A DNA stretch of 51,778 bases. It comes from Albidovulum sp. GTDB lineage: Bacteria > Pseudomonadota > Alphaproteobacteria > Rhodobacterales > Rhodobacteraceae. The DNA lies in assembly GCF_008933605.1 (NCBI RefSeq), contig NZ_WBUS01000006.1, positions 1 to 51,778 of the forward strand. The letters run 5' to 3'. Shown piece by piece: positions 44,118 through 51,778 of this stretch (positions within the stretch are counted from its first letter, which is position 1; the number at the start of each line of letters is the position of its first letter). The translations under genes were made by a program, and so were the position numbers. The notes below the pieces were generated by a model. The model had not been told where the DNA came from, made no database searches, and saw only the letters and a program-made list of their open reading frames with translations.

Positions 44118-44987
44118 TCAGAACCACTGCCCGGGCTCCATCAGCCCGAGGTCCATCAATTGCCCCGAGGTCCAGTCGAAGCGGACCGAACCGTGCCACG
44201 TGAAGGTCGGGATGTCGAAGGAAGAGCCGGGGTTCGCCTTCAACGCCTTCGCCGCGCGGAACGAGACCACCGCCGCCGTGAGGTTGTGGTGCCACGGACA
44301 GGCATAGGTGTTGTATTCTTCGACGTTGAACGTGTGATCGTCCCGGAGCGTGAGCCCCTTCGCGGCGCGGAAGAGCGCGATGCGGTCGATGCGGCGCCGG
44401 GCCTTCGGCACATGTTCCTCGAATCGCCAGCGAAGGCCGCCGAAGAAATCGAGCTGCCGTTCCCTTGGATGCCCCGTCTCGGGGTCAGGCCGGGCAAGCG
44501 CGTAGTAGCCCGAGCGGTCGAGCATCGCCTCCTCGCGGCTGACACCGCCGGGGTGCCGGCCAAGGTCGGGGGCGTAGAGATCGACGACGTAGGCCAGCAT
44601 GGCATCGCGCCGTTCCTCGGCATGGAAGGTCAACATCTCTCCCACCGTCCGCGACTCGCAGAAAGGGAAGAAGAGGTATTCGGCGTTGTGGCCGTAGTAG
44701 ATCCAGGTCTTCGCCGGCGCCGCGACGATCACCGCATTGACCGCAGCCGCGACGGCGCCTTTCGCGAGCGTGTCGTGGCGTATCCAGGTCGCGGCCGCCG
44801 CGATCTCTTCCGGGATCGGCACGGCATCAGGGATGAAGACCACGATCTCGCGGAAGCCGAGGCCCGCGTGGTGGAGGACGGTGGAAGCGATCTCTACCGG
44901 GTCCTCGACGAAGAGTAGTGCAACCGGACCCGTGGCGAGGCACGCCGCGCCCCGTGTCAGGAAGTCCTTGAGCGAGGCAAAGGTCAT
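44118..44987 (-). CDS. Unknown cytosolic protein, glycosyltransferase-like
   Basis: A 289-residue soluble protein. It begins with an alternating strand and helix pattern (FREIVVFIPDAVPIPEEI, then RHDTLAKGAVAAAVNAVI) like a GT-A type fold, then carries AYVVDLYAPDLGRHPGGVSR and a C-terminal HTFNVEEYNTYACPWHHNL and WHGSVRFDWTSGQLMDLG. The latter His-rich parts look active-site-like, but no motif is certain. I cannot name the family; a GT2-like protein is a guess. The ATG at 44987 overlaps the LysR stop by four bases, so it is translated with that regulator. Confidence 0.65.
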   Translation of the reverse strand: MTFASLKDFLTRGAACLATGPVALLFVEDPVEIASTVLHHAGLGFREIVVFIPDAVPIPEEIAAAATWIRHDTLAKGAVAAAVNAVIVAAPAKTWIYYGHNAEYLFFPFCESRTVGEMLTFHAEERRDAMLAYVVDLYAPDLGRHPGGVSREEAMLDRSGYYALARPDPETGHPRERQLDFFGGLRWRFEEHVPKARRRIDRIALFRAAKGLTLRDDHTFNVEEYNTYACPWHHNLTAAVVSFRAAKALKANPGSSFDIPTFTWHGSVRFDWTSGQLMDLGLMEPGQWF

Positions 44988-46015
44988 CGCGGCTGTCCTC
45001 TTGCGTCGGGCACGAGGGTCGGCGATGGCAGGGCGGAATGCAATGCCCCGGTGCCGGGTCCGTCCGGCGCCTCCGGCTCGCCCGCATCGAGCGGTTGCAG
45101 GAGTTCCGCCACGAGGCCGCGCAGCCAGCGGTGGGCCGGGGCGCGCGCGGCACGACGGTGCCAGACCATGCAGATCGTCGCCGCCGGAAGAGGCATCGGG
45201 GGAATGCAGACCCACAGGCCCAGACGTGGCGCCATGGCTTCGGCGAGCTGACGCGGCAGAAGCCCGACGAGGTCGCTTTCGGCCACTGCACGGCAGACGC
45301 CTGAGAAGACCGGCACCGTCATCGCCACGCGCCGCTTGCGGCCGACTGCGGCAAGCGCGGCGTCGCCCATGGCGCTGACCCTGCCCTCAGGCGAGAAGAG
45401 TACATGTCCAAGGTCGCAAAAGAGGTCGGTCGGGACGACGCCGCCCGGTGGAACGCCGGCGGCGAGAAGTCGTGGGTGCCCCGCCCGGGCGACCATGCGG
45501 AAGCTCGAACGGAACAGCCGGGCGTGCTCCGCCCATTCCGGAAAGGTCGTTTCGGGCACCAGGACGAGATCGGCGCGCTGGCGTTCGAGCGTGGCGACGT
45601 AGTTCTCGGGCACCAGGTCGACGAGCTGGACGAGGAGCCCGGGCGACCGCTGCGACAGCGCCGCACCAAGCGCGGGCATCAGCATTTCGGCGAAGAAATC
45701 TGACCCGCCGATGCGGAAGGCACCCGACGCGCGCGCCGGATCGAATGTTTCGGGGCCGGCGATGAGGTCCTCCGTCCGGTCCAGAATCTCCCGCAGGGAA
45801 ACCTCGAGGCTCAGCGCATGGTCGGTGGGCACCAGTCGCTGCCCGTGCCGGACGAAGAGTGGATCGCCGAGCGCGTGACGGAGGCGTCCGAGCGCGGCAG
45901 AGGTCGCAGGTTGCGAAAGCCCGACCCGCGTCGCCGCCCGTGTCACGGAGCTTTCGCGCAACAACGCATCGAGTACGCGCAGCAGGTTGAGGTCGAAGGT
46001 CGATATATTCGCCAT
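44984..46015 (-). CDS. LysR family transcriptional regulator
   Basis: A 343-residue LTTR. The N-terminal winged HTH is clear (LNLLRVLDALLRESSVTRAA, then GLSQPATSAALGRLRHALGD). The effector domain follows (about 90-300; FRIGGSDFFAEMLMPALG). The last 30 or so residues (PDGPGTGALHSALPSPTLVP) form a Pro/Gly/Ala-rich extension beyond the normal LTTR end. The ATG at 46015 gives MANISTFDLNLLRVL, the normal start. It is divergent from a cupin gene with a palindrome between, and overlaps the gene downstream, so it likely controls one or both. Confidence 0.9.
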   Translation of the reverse strand: MANISTFDLNLLRVLDALLRESSVTRAATRVGLSQPATSAALGRLRHALGDPLFVRHGQRLVPTDHALSLEVSLREILDRTEDLIAGPETFDPARASGAFRIGGSDFFAEMLMPALGAALSQRSPGLLVQLVDLVPENYVATLERQRADLVLVPETTFPEWAEHARLFRSSFRMVARAGHPRLLAAGVPPGGVVPTDLFCDLGHVLFSPEGRVSAMGDAALAAVGRKRRVAMTVPVFSGVCRAVAESDLVGLLPRQLAEAMAPRLGLWVCIPPMPLPAATICMVWHRRAARAPAHRWLRGLVAELLQPLDAGEPEAPDGPGTGALHSALPSPTLVPDARGQPR

Positions 46016-46031
46016 GTGGATATTAAATCTA

Positions 46032-46045
46032 CAATTAATCAATTG
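46032..46045. promoter_or_regulatory. Possible LysR-type binding palindrome
   Basis: CAATT-AATC-AATTG is a perfect inverted repeat in an A/T-rich stretch between the divergent LysR and cupin genes, 16 bp before the LysR start. Such AT-rich dyads with T and A at the ends are usual LysR sites. Confidence 0.45.
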
Positions 46046-46105
46046 GTCAAATGACTACGGCGCGGCCATTCTCGCGGCATCCGACGCATGACACGGAGTT
46101 GAACG

Positions 46106-46552
46106 ATGCTCGACGCCACCCTCGGTCCCGGCACGATCGACTGGAACGGCACGCTCTACCGCATGCTCCTGGCCCCTGCCGAGACCGGCGGCGCCATGTC
46201 CATCGTGGACAGCCTCTCCCCCGCCCGCTCGGGGCCGCCGCGCCATGTCCACCACGCCGAGGACGAGACTTTCGTGATCCTCACCGGCGAGGTGACCTAC
46301 TGGCTGGAAGGCGAGACCTTCGCGCGCGGGCCCGGCACCAGCGTCTTCGTGCCGCGGGGGCGGGAACACACGTTCCGCGTGACGGGCGACGCCCCGTCGC
46401 GGCATCTCGTCATCCTCACCCCCGGCGGGTTCGAGGGCTTCTTCGCCGACATGGCGCAAGGGCACTTCCGGATTCCCGAGGACATGCCGGCAATCCTGGA
46501 ATCGGCCGCGCGCCATCACCTGACGTTCACCGGCCCGCCGCTCGCGGCCTGA
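46106..46552 (+). CDS. Cupin-domain protein
   Basis: A 148-residue single-domain cupin. Metal ligands are visible: RHVHHAEDETFVILTGEV gives two or three His and a Glu in motif 1 (about residues 46-63), and PRGREHTFRVTG supplies the His of motif 2 (near 90). The family includes dioxygenases, isomerases and sugar-binding proteins, and the substrate is not readable. The ATG at 46106 is preceded by CGGAG. Being divergent from a LysR gene, it is the likely target of that regulator. Confidence 0.85.
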   Translation: MLDATLGPGTIDWNGTLYRMLLAPAETGGAMSIVDSLSPARSGPPRHVHHAEDETFVILTGEVTYWLEGETFARGPGTSVFVPRGREHTFRVTGDAPSRHLVILTPGGFEGFFADMAQGHFRIPEDMPAILESAARHHLTFTGPPLAA

Positions 46553-46625
46553 CCGGTTGCCCGGGGGGCGGGTTCGGGTGTAGGAAGCGGGTCGCGATCC
46601 CGCGCCATCCCGAAAGCGACCCTGC

Positions 46626-47936
46626 GTGACCAAGAAGCTCTTCATCAAGACCTACGGCTGTCAGATGAACGTCTATGACAGCGAGCGCATGGCGGAAGCC
46701 CTGGGCGCGGAGGGCTATGTCACGACCGAGGTGGCGGAGGAGGCGGACATGGTGCTGCTGAACACCTGCCACATCCGAGAGAAGGCCGCAGAGAAGCTCT
46801 ATTCCGACCTCGGGCGGCTCAAGCCTCTCAAGGTGGAACGGCCCGACCTGAAGATCGGCGTGGCGGGTTGCGTCGCGCAGGCCGAGGGCGAGGAGATTTT
46901 GCGCAGGATGCCGCTCGTCGACCTTGTGGTGGGGCCGCAGAGCTATCATCGCCTGCCTGCGATGGCAAAGCGGGCCGAGGCGGGGGAAAAGTCGGTCGAT
47001 ACCGACTTTCCCGAGGAGGACAAGTTCGACCACCTGCCGGACCGGCCGAAGGCGGCGGTGCGGCCGACCGCCTTCCTGACCGTGCAGGAAGGCTGCGACA
47101 AGTTTTGCGCCTTCTGCGTAGTGCCCTACACCCGCGGCGCCGAGATCTCGCGTCCGGCGGAACGGGTGCTGGCGGAGGCGCAGGGCCTGGTCGGCAAGGG
47201 CGTGCGCGAGATCACGCTTCTTGGCCAGAACGTGAACGCCTACCACGGCGCAGGTGCCGACGGCGACTGGTCGCTTGCGCGCCTGGTGCGGGAACTGGCC
47301 CGGATCGACGGGCTCGACCGCATCCGCTACACGACCTCGCACCCCAACGACATGACCGACGACCTCATCGCCGCCCATGGCGAGGAGCCGAAGCTGATGC
47401 CCTACCTGCACCTGCCGGTGCAGTCGGGGTCCGACCGCATCCTGAAGGCGATGGCGCGCAAGCACCGGGCGGAGGACTACCTGCGGCTGGTCGAGAAGAT
47501 CCGCGCCGCGCGGCCGGACATCGTGCTGTCGGGCGACTTCATCGTCGGCTTCCCCGGAGAGACGGAGGCGGATTTCGCCGCCACGCTCGACCTGATCCGT
47601 GCGGTGAACTACGGCATGGCCTATTCCTTCAAGTATTCCGCCCGCCCGGGAACGCCGGCGGCGGAAAGGACCCCGGTGCCGACCGATGTGGCCGACGCGC
47701 GGCTCCAGACCGTGCAGGCCCTTCTGACGGAACAGCAGCGCGCGACGCAGGCGGCGATGGTCGGGCGCGAGGTCTCGGTTCTCTTCGAGAAGCCCGGAAG
47801 GCTTCAGGGGCAGATGGTCGGCAAGTCCGACTATCTGCACGCCGTGCATGCGAAGACGGATGCCACCCCGGGCACCATCGCGCGCGTGAGAATCACCGGC
47901 TCCGCACCCAACTCGCTGGCCGGTGAGATCGCCTGA
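46626..47936 (+). CDS. miaB: MiaB, tRNA-2-methylthio-N6-dimethylallyladenosine synthase
   Basis: A 436-residue radical-SAM methylthiotransferase that modifies A37 of tRNAs reading UNN codons. Three N-terminal cysteines (TYGCQMN, NTCHIR and AGCVAQ) hold one cluster. The radical-SAM motif [16 protein letters not shown] (about residues 157-172) holds the other. The C-terminal 65 residues are a TRAM domain. The start is a GTG at 46626, without a clear Shine-Dalgarno sequence. In enteric genomes miaB directly precedes phoH/ybeZ; here an OmpA/lipoprotein pair lies between. Confidence 0.95.
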   Translation: MTKKLFIKTYGCQMNVYDSERMAEALGAEGYVTTEVAEEADMVLLNTCHIREKAAEKLYSDLGRLKPLKVERPDLKIGVAGCVAQAEGEEILRRMPLVDLVVGPQSYHRLPAMAKRAEAGEKSVDTDFPEEDKFDHLPDRPKAAVRPTAFLTVQEGCDKFCAFCVVPYTRGAEISRPAERVLAEAQGLVGKGVREITLLGQNVNAYHGAGADGDWSLARLVRELARIDGLDRIRYTTSHPNDMTDDLIAAHGEEPKLMPYLHLPVQSGSDRILKAMARKHRAEDYLRLVEKIRAARPDIVLSGDFIVGFPGETEADFAATLDLIRAVNYGMAYSFKYSARPGTPAAERTPVPTDVADARLQTVQALLTEQQRATQAAMVGREVSVLFEKPGRLQGQMVGKSDYLHAVHAKTDATPGTIARVRITGSAPNSLAGEIA

Positions 47937-48063
47937 CCGCGCGGCACCGCTCAGGCGCATTGTTGGTCAAGGGCGGAAGGATCACCCATCCGCATCCATT
48001 TCTGTTTCCCCTTTAATAACAGTGAGTTCGTAATCGGCAGGTTCGATCCGCGGCTCTCTCTGC

Positions 48064-48069
48064 TATGAT
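48064..48069 (+). promoter_or_regulatory. Possible -10 element before the OmpA-like gene
   Basis: TATGAT matches the -10 consensus in five of six bases, 67 bp before the chosen GTG. No good -35 sits at the right distance, so this is only a candidate. Confidence 0.3.
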
Positions 48070-48135
48070 GCCCAATGGGTGACGAAGGGACCTGCCGCAC
48101 TGTCAGCGGCCGTCCCGCAAGCTTTGGGGGCTGGG

Positions 48136-48708
48136 GTGAGAGTTCCGAAAACGGCTGTGGCGCGGGCGTTTGCCTGCGCGTTTCTCTGGGCATCCGCGGC
48201 CGCACCGGTCGTGGCGCAAGGCGAACGGATTCCTGCCGAACGCTACCGGCCGGCGCTGGCGCAGACACCGGACGGCTGCCAGGTCTGGATGATCGACGAC
48301 GGCTGGGAAGGCTATGCCTGGAACCGGACCGACCGGAACGGCAAGCCCGTCTGCATGAAGGTCGAGACCTGCCTCGTCGCCAGCGCCGACACGCTCTTCG
48401 CCACCGACAGCGCCACCGTCCGCCCGGCCGAGGCCGAGCGGCTCAGGGCATTCTTCCGGCAGGAGGGCGTCTGGTCCTACGGCATCCATGGCCACACCGA
48501 CGCGCGCGCCTCGGACGAATACAACATGCGCCTGTCGCAACGCCGTGCGAACGCGGTGGCCAAGATCGCGCTCGGCGCCGGCGCGCGGGTGGCCTCGGCC
48601 AACGGCTTCGGCGAACGGATGCCCGTCGCCTCCAACGCCACCGCCGCGGGGATGCAGACGAACCGGCGGGTAGAGATTGTCTGCTACCGCGAGATCGGGA
48701 GGTATTGA
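48136..48708 (+). CDS. OmpA-family peptidoglycan-binding protein with DGC-VWM module
   Basis: A 190-residue exported protein. The GTG at 48136 gives a good signal peptide (VRVPKTAVARAFACAFLWAS, cut after VVAQ). About residue 44 comes a module with PDGCQVWMIDDGWEGY and a later PVC. The C-terminal OmpA domain (about 80-185) includes SYGIHGHTDARASDEYNMRL and SQRRANAVAKIAL, with the Asp/Arg pair that binds diaminopimelate. No beta-barrel is present. A GTG at 48079 is in frame but would hide the signal peptide. One base separates it from the lipoprotein gene, which repeats the module. Confidence 0.84.
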   Translation: MRVPKTAVARAFACAFLWASAAAPVVAQGERIPAERYRPALAQTPDGCQVWMIDDGWEGYAWNRTDRNGKPVCMKVETCLVASADTLFATDSATVRPAEAERLRAFFRQEGVWSYGIHGHTDARASDEYNMRLSQRRANAVAKIALGAGARVASANGFGERMPVASNATAAGMQTNRRVEIVCYREIGRY

Positions 48709-48709
48709 G

Positions 48710-49000
48710 ATGGACGCGCGCATCCTGATGCTCGGTGCGGGCCTCGCGCTTTCGGCCTGCGTCAAGACCGACCACAGCGTCGACCGTTTCATCGACAGCG
48801 GACAATTGGCGCAGAAGGTGAAGTGGGGTATCTACGTCGATCCCGACGGCTGCGATGTCTGGATGGCCGACGACGGGATCGAGGGCTATTCGGTCCTGCG
48901 CCTCGACCCGCGGACGGGTGAGCGGGTCTGTTCGGGCGTGCTGCCCAAGGGCTACGCAGCCGGCCACAAGCGCGGCTCGCCCATTCCCGATCCCATCTGA
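48710..49000 (+). CDS. Small lipoprotein sharing the DGC-VWM module
   Basis: A 96-residue lipoprotein. The signal region ends in the lipobox LSAC (Cys at about residue 17), so the mature protein would be lipidated, probably at the outer membrane. About residue 44 comes PDGCDVWMADDGIEGY followed by a Cys about 15 residues later (ERVC), nearly the same as the module in the OmpA-like protein just upstream. The ATG at 48710 has GGGAGG at the right distance. With the upstream gene it forms a two-gene unit inserted between miaB and phoH. Confidence 0.8.
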   Translation: MDARILMLGAGLALSACVKTDHSVDRFIDSGQLAQKVKWGIYVDPDGCDVWMADDGIEGYSVLRLDPRTGERVCSGVLPKGYAAGHKRGSPIPDPI

Positions 49001-49149
49001 TCCGACGGGAAATCGAGCGGAAGCGGCGGCAACCCTGCAACGCGGGCAATTCTTTTCGCGCGACGCCACAATTCTGTGCTGATCTCTTGCTTTGATCGGG
49101 AGGGAGAGTCACGATCCCTTCCAGGATCGCTTCCTTCGAGGAGACTTGC

Positions 49150-50169
49150 TTGGGCATCAGCGCCTTGACCCCGCCGCCGCGTCCCGAAGACCTGCACGAG
49201 ACATTGCTGGAATTCGCCGACAATCGCTTGCTGATCGACCTGTGCGGAGAGTTTGACCGCAACCTGGCGCAGATCGAACACCAGCTCGGGGTGCATATCC
49301 TCAGACGCGGCAACCAGGTCGCCGTGGTGGGGACAAGCGAGGCGCGCGCCCGGGCGGCGAATGTCCTGACCAATCTCTACGCCAGGCTTCAGACCGGGCG
49401 GCCCATCGACGCCGGCGAGATCGACGGCGCGATTCGCATGGGCGAGGGCGGGCGGCTCGACCCGCCGAGCCTTGACGAGCAGCTCGAGATGTTCGCGGGC
49501 GGTCGCTACGAGATCCGCACCCGCAAGAAGCAGGTGGAGCCGCGGACCGAAGCGCAGAAGGCCTATGTCAAGAACCTCTTTTCCAACGAACTCGCCTTCG
49601 GGATCGGCCCGGCGGGCACGGGCAAGACCTATCTCGCGGTTGCGGTGGGCGTGACGATGATGATCGGCGGCCACGTCGACCGTATCGTCCTCAGCCGCCC
49701 GGCCGTCGAGGCCGGCGAACGGCTCGGCTTCCTGCCCGGCGACATGAAGGAGAAGGTCGATCCGTACATGCAGCCGCTCTACGACGCGCTGAACGACTTC
49801 CTGCCCGCCAAGCAGGTGCAGAAGCTGATTGAGGAAAAGCGGATCGAGATCGCGCCGCTGGCCTTCATGCGTGGCCGGACGCTCGCGAATGCCTTCGTCG
49901 TCTTGGACGAGGCGCAGAACGCCACGACCATGCAGATGAAGATGTTCCTGACCCGTCTGGGCGAAGGCTCGCGCATGGTGGTCACCGGCGACCGCACGCA
50001 GGTTGACCTGCCGAAAGGCACCGCCTCGGGCCTGGCCGATGCAGAGCGTATCCTGAAGGATGTGAAGGGCGTGAGCTTCAACTACTTCACCGCGAAGGAC
50101 GTCGTGCGCCACCCGCTTGTCGCACGCATCATCGAGGCCTATGACCGCGACGATGGAGCCGCTGGTTGA
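49150..50169 (+). CDS. PhoH-family ATPase (YbeZ)
   Basis: A 339-residue cytoplasmic ATPase of the PhoH family. Walker A is GPAGTGKTYLA (about residues 152-162) and Walker B FVVLDEAQNAT (near 250-260). An N-terminal KH-like region (about 20-100) precedes the ATPase, the form called YbeZ, which works with YbeY in rRNA maturation. The start is a TTG at 49150 with GAGGAG seven bases upstream. It overlaps ybeY by 17 bases and heads the phoH-ybeY-corC-lnt unit. Confidence 0.93.
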   Translation: MGISALTPPPRPEDLHETLLEFADNRLLIDLCGEFDRNLAQIEHQLGVHILRRGNQVAVVGTSEARARAANVLTNLYARLQTGRPIDAGEIDGAIRMGEGGRLDPPSLDEQLEMFAGGRYEIRTRKKQVEPRTEAQKAYVKNLFSNELAFGIGPAGTGKTYLAVAVGVTMMIGGHVDRIVLSRPAVEAGERLGFLPGDMKEKVDPYMQPLYDALNDFLPAKQVQKLIEEKRIEIAPLAFMRGRTLANAFVVLDEAQNATTMQMKMFLTRLGEGSRMVVTGDRTQVDLPKGTASGLADAERILKDVKGVSFNYFTAKDVVRHPLVARIIEAYDRDDGAAG

Positions 50170-50659
50170 AACCCTGACCGAGGACCCGCGCTGGGAGGCG
50201 TTCGGGCTCGGCGCGATGGCCGACCGGGCAGCGCATGCCGTCCTGGCCGACCAGGGCCTTCCGGCGGAGCGCTTCCTTGTCAGCCTCCTCGGCTGCTCCG
50301 ACACCCGCATCGCCGAACTGAACGCCGACTTCCGCGGCAAGCCGCAGCCGACCAATGTCCTCTCCTGGCCCTCGGACGAGCGCGGCGCCGGGGAGGACGG
50401 CGGCGCACCGTGCCGGCCGGACCCGGGGACGATCGAGATGCCGGAGGAGCTTGGCGATATCGCCATCGCCTGGGAGACCTGCGCCCGCGAAGCGCAGGAT
50501 CAGGGCAAGTCGATGTCCGACCATGTCGCGCACCTTCTCGTGCACGGGCTGCTGCATCTGCTGGGCTATGACCACCTCCGCGATGGCGACGCCGCGTTGA
50601 TGGAGGCCGCCGAAGTGCGCATACTTGCAAAACTGGGTCTTGCTGACCCATATGAGTGA
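50153..50659 (+). CDS. ybeY: YbeY, endoribonuclease for rRNA maturation
   Basis: A 168-residue metal-dependent endoribonuclease that helps process 16S rRNA 3' ends and ribosome quality control. The metal site HGLLHLLGYDH (about residues 130-140) is complete, and the family segment LNADFRGKPQPTNVLSWP is present. The ATG at 50153 (MEPLVETLTED) gives the family length; starts further upstream at 50117 and 50141 lie within phoH. The next gene begins about 40 bp downstream. Context with phoH supports a joint role. Confidence 0.93.
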   Translation: MEPLVETLTEDPRWEAFGLGAMADRAAHAVLADQGLPAERFLVSLLGCSDTRIAELNADFRGKPQPTNVLSWPSDERGAGEDGGAPCRPDPGTIEMPEELGDIAIAWETCAREAQDQGKSMSDHVAHLLVHGLLHLLGYDHLRDGDAALMEAAEVRILAKLGLADPYE

Positions 50660-50699
50660 ACCGGCGCGGCAACCGCGACGGGCAATCTGGAAAGGACCA

Positions 50700-51587
50700 A
50701 TGGGCGACAGCTTGGACGGGTCTACGGTGGCGCAGGAGGCGCCCGACCCCTCGGACAGTAGCGGGCAGCGCGGCTTCTTCGGCCGGATCATCGACGCCCT
50801 CTCCCCTTCGGAAAATGACCGCGACGAGACGGCCGCAGTGGTGGCAGATGCGCCCCGCCCGGCCCAGGCCGCGCCGCTTCCCGGCATCGGCAACCTTCGC
50901 CGGATGCGGGTGGAGGATGTGGCGATCCCCAAGGCAGAGATCGTCGCCGTGCCCGTGAACGTCTCGCTCGACGACCTCGTCGCCGCGTTCCGCGAAAGCG
51001 GCTTTTCGCGTCTTCCGGTCTTCAAGGGGACGCTCGATAGCCCGGTCGGACTCATCCACCTGAAGGACCTCGCGCTCAACCAGGCGTTCACCGACCCGAA
51101 GCCCCGCTACAACCTGCGCAAGATGCTGCGCCCGCTTCTCTACGCGCCGCCGTCCATGCCGATCGGCGTCCTTTTGCAGAAGATGCAGACCGAACGGATC
51201 CACATGGCGCTCGTGATCGACGAATATGGCGGGGTGGACGGGCTGGTGACGCTCGAAGACCTTGTGGAGACGGTGATCGGCGAGATCGAGGACGAACACG
51301 ACACCTCGGAAGACGGGCTCTGGCACGAGGAGAAGCCGGGGCAATACATCGTCCAGGCCCGCGCGCCGCTCGCGGAGTTCGAATCCGAGATCGGCCTGAA
51401 GCTCGCCGCGCCGGAGGAGGATGCCGAGATCGACACGCTCGGCGGCTTCGTCTTCATGCTGTTTGGCCGGGTGCCTGCGCGCGGCGAGGTGATCCCGCAC
51501 GAGAGCGGCACCGAGTTCGAGGTCATGGACGCCGATCCCCGCCGGATAAAGCGGCTGAGGGTGCGCCTGCCGCAGGCGAAACCCTGA
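50700..51587 (+). CDS. corC: CorC/HlyC-type CBS-domain protein (YbeX)
   Basis: A 295-residue protein with a CBS-domain pair (about residues 75-200; RMRVEDVAIPKAEIVAVP, then LVIDEYGGVDGLVTLEDLVE) and a C-terminal CorC_HlyC domain (about 215-290). No membrane helices are present, so it corresponds to the soluble CorC/YbeX group, linked to magnesium or cobalt handling and ribosome homeostasis. The ATG at 50700 has AAAGGA close upstream; an ATG at 50652 overlapping the ybeY stop is also possible. lnt starts two bases after its stop. Confidence 0.9.
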   Translation: MGDSLDGSTVAQEAPDPSDSSGQRGFFGRIIDALSPSENDRDETAAVVADAPRPAQAAPLPGIGNLRRMRVEDVAIPKAEIVAVPVNVSLDDLVAAFRESGFSRLPVFKGTLDSPVGLIHLKDLALNQAFTDPKPRYNLRKMLRPLLYAPPSMPIGVLLQKMQTERIHMALVIDEYGGVDGLVTLEDLVETVIGEIEDEHDTSEDGLWHEEKPGQYIVQARAPLAEFESEIGLKLAAPEEDAEIDTLGGFVFMLFGRVPARGEVIPHESGTEFEVMDADPRRIKRLRVRLPQAKP

Positions 51588-51589
51588 CC

Positions 51590-51778
51590 ATGGGCGCCAG
51601 CCTGCGCGGTCTCCTCGGGCGCGACGCCCGGCCATCCGCGCGGTCTATTGCCCTTGCCGCGTTCGCCGGTGCCGCCGTGGCGGCCGGGCAGGCACCCTGG
51701 GACCTGTGGTTCGTCGCCCTCCCGGCGCTTACGCTTGTGACCGCGCTCGTGACGGCGGAGCGTCGCGCCGCCCGTCGC
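51590..51778 (+). CDS. lnt: Lnt, apolipoprotein N-acyltransferase (N-terminal part only)
   Basis: The first 63 codons of a protein cut by the window edge. After a basic start (MGASLRGLLGRDARPSAR) come hydrophobic segments with AAGQAPWDLWFVALPALTL, the usual first membrane helices of Lnt, which adds the third acyl chain to lipoproteins. No catalytic residue lies in the window. The call rests on this segment and on the conserved phoH-ybeY-corC-lnt order. Confidence 0.8.
   Translation, partial: MGASLRGLLGRDARPSARSIALAAFAGAAVAAGQAPWDLWFVALPALTLVTALVTAERRAARR

Overview
The window is a GC-rich bacterial chromosome segment with dense gene packing and many four-base ATGA gene overlaps. The gene families (FlbT/FlaF flagellin regulators, DUF1217, the Fur-type iron regulator Irr, a DUF1127 protein) and the gene order rpsT-dnaA-dnaN-recF-gyrB next to mutM and ubiE/ubiB point to an alphaproteobacterium of the Rhodobacterales (Rhodobacter/Paracoccus relatives). 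No CRISPR array, insertion sequence, prophage, rRNA or tRNA gene was recognised.

Layout. 1-7290: flagellar cluster: the end of fliI, then on the minus strand DUF1217, flbT, flaF, flagellin, an FlgN-like protein and a FlgJ-type rod-binding protein, then fliK and flgD on plus. 7300-11370: ubiB and ubiE (ubiquinone), mutM (DNA repair) and an enoyl-CoA hydratase. 11390-19592: the replication core rpsT, dnaA, dnaN, recF and gyrB, with a VOC protein and a LysE-type exporter inserted between recF and gyrB. 19598-28686: a minus-strand series with a GST, a NUDIX protein, an NfeD/SPFH membrane pair, rppH, ctpA, an EnvC-like protein, gpmI, rlmH, rsfS and a secreted unknown. 28780-33190: leuC and leuD with a candidate leader ORF, then a membrane protein and a secreted phosphatase/nuclease-fold protein. 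33191-36425: a dehydratase, an alpha/beta hydrolase and a haloacid dehalogenase in one overlapping unit, then a cysteine-containing unknown. 36495-42459: the fatty acid synthesis genes fabI, fabB and fabA with divergent irr, but with an AcoR-like regulator and an aldehyde dehydrogenase lying between fabB and fabA. 42460-46552: a regulatory zone with DUF1127, an XRE-type regulator with helically phased GTTGCA repeats, an unknown glycosyltransferase-like protein, a LysR regulator and a cupin. 46626-51778: miaB, an OmpA/lipoprotein pair sharing a Cys-Trp module, then phoH, ybeY, corC and the start of lnt.

Most of the window is core chromosome. No complete new defence or mobile system is visible. 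The most original signals are the regulatory architecture at 43105-43169 (four GTTGCR repeats spaced 20, 20 and 10 bp before an XRE regulator with an unassigned C-terminal domain), the tandem palindromes between the AcoR-like gene and its aldehyde dehydrogenase (39637-39674), the duplicated DGC-VWM module at 48136-49000, a probable leader peptide with an overlapping hairpin before leuC, the structured 3' region of the DUF1127 gene, and an unassigned Cys-rich protein at 35829-36425. All assignments come from reading the sequence and known family motifs; no database search was run.
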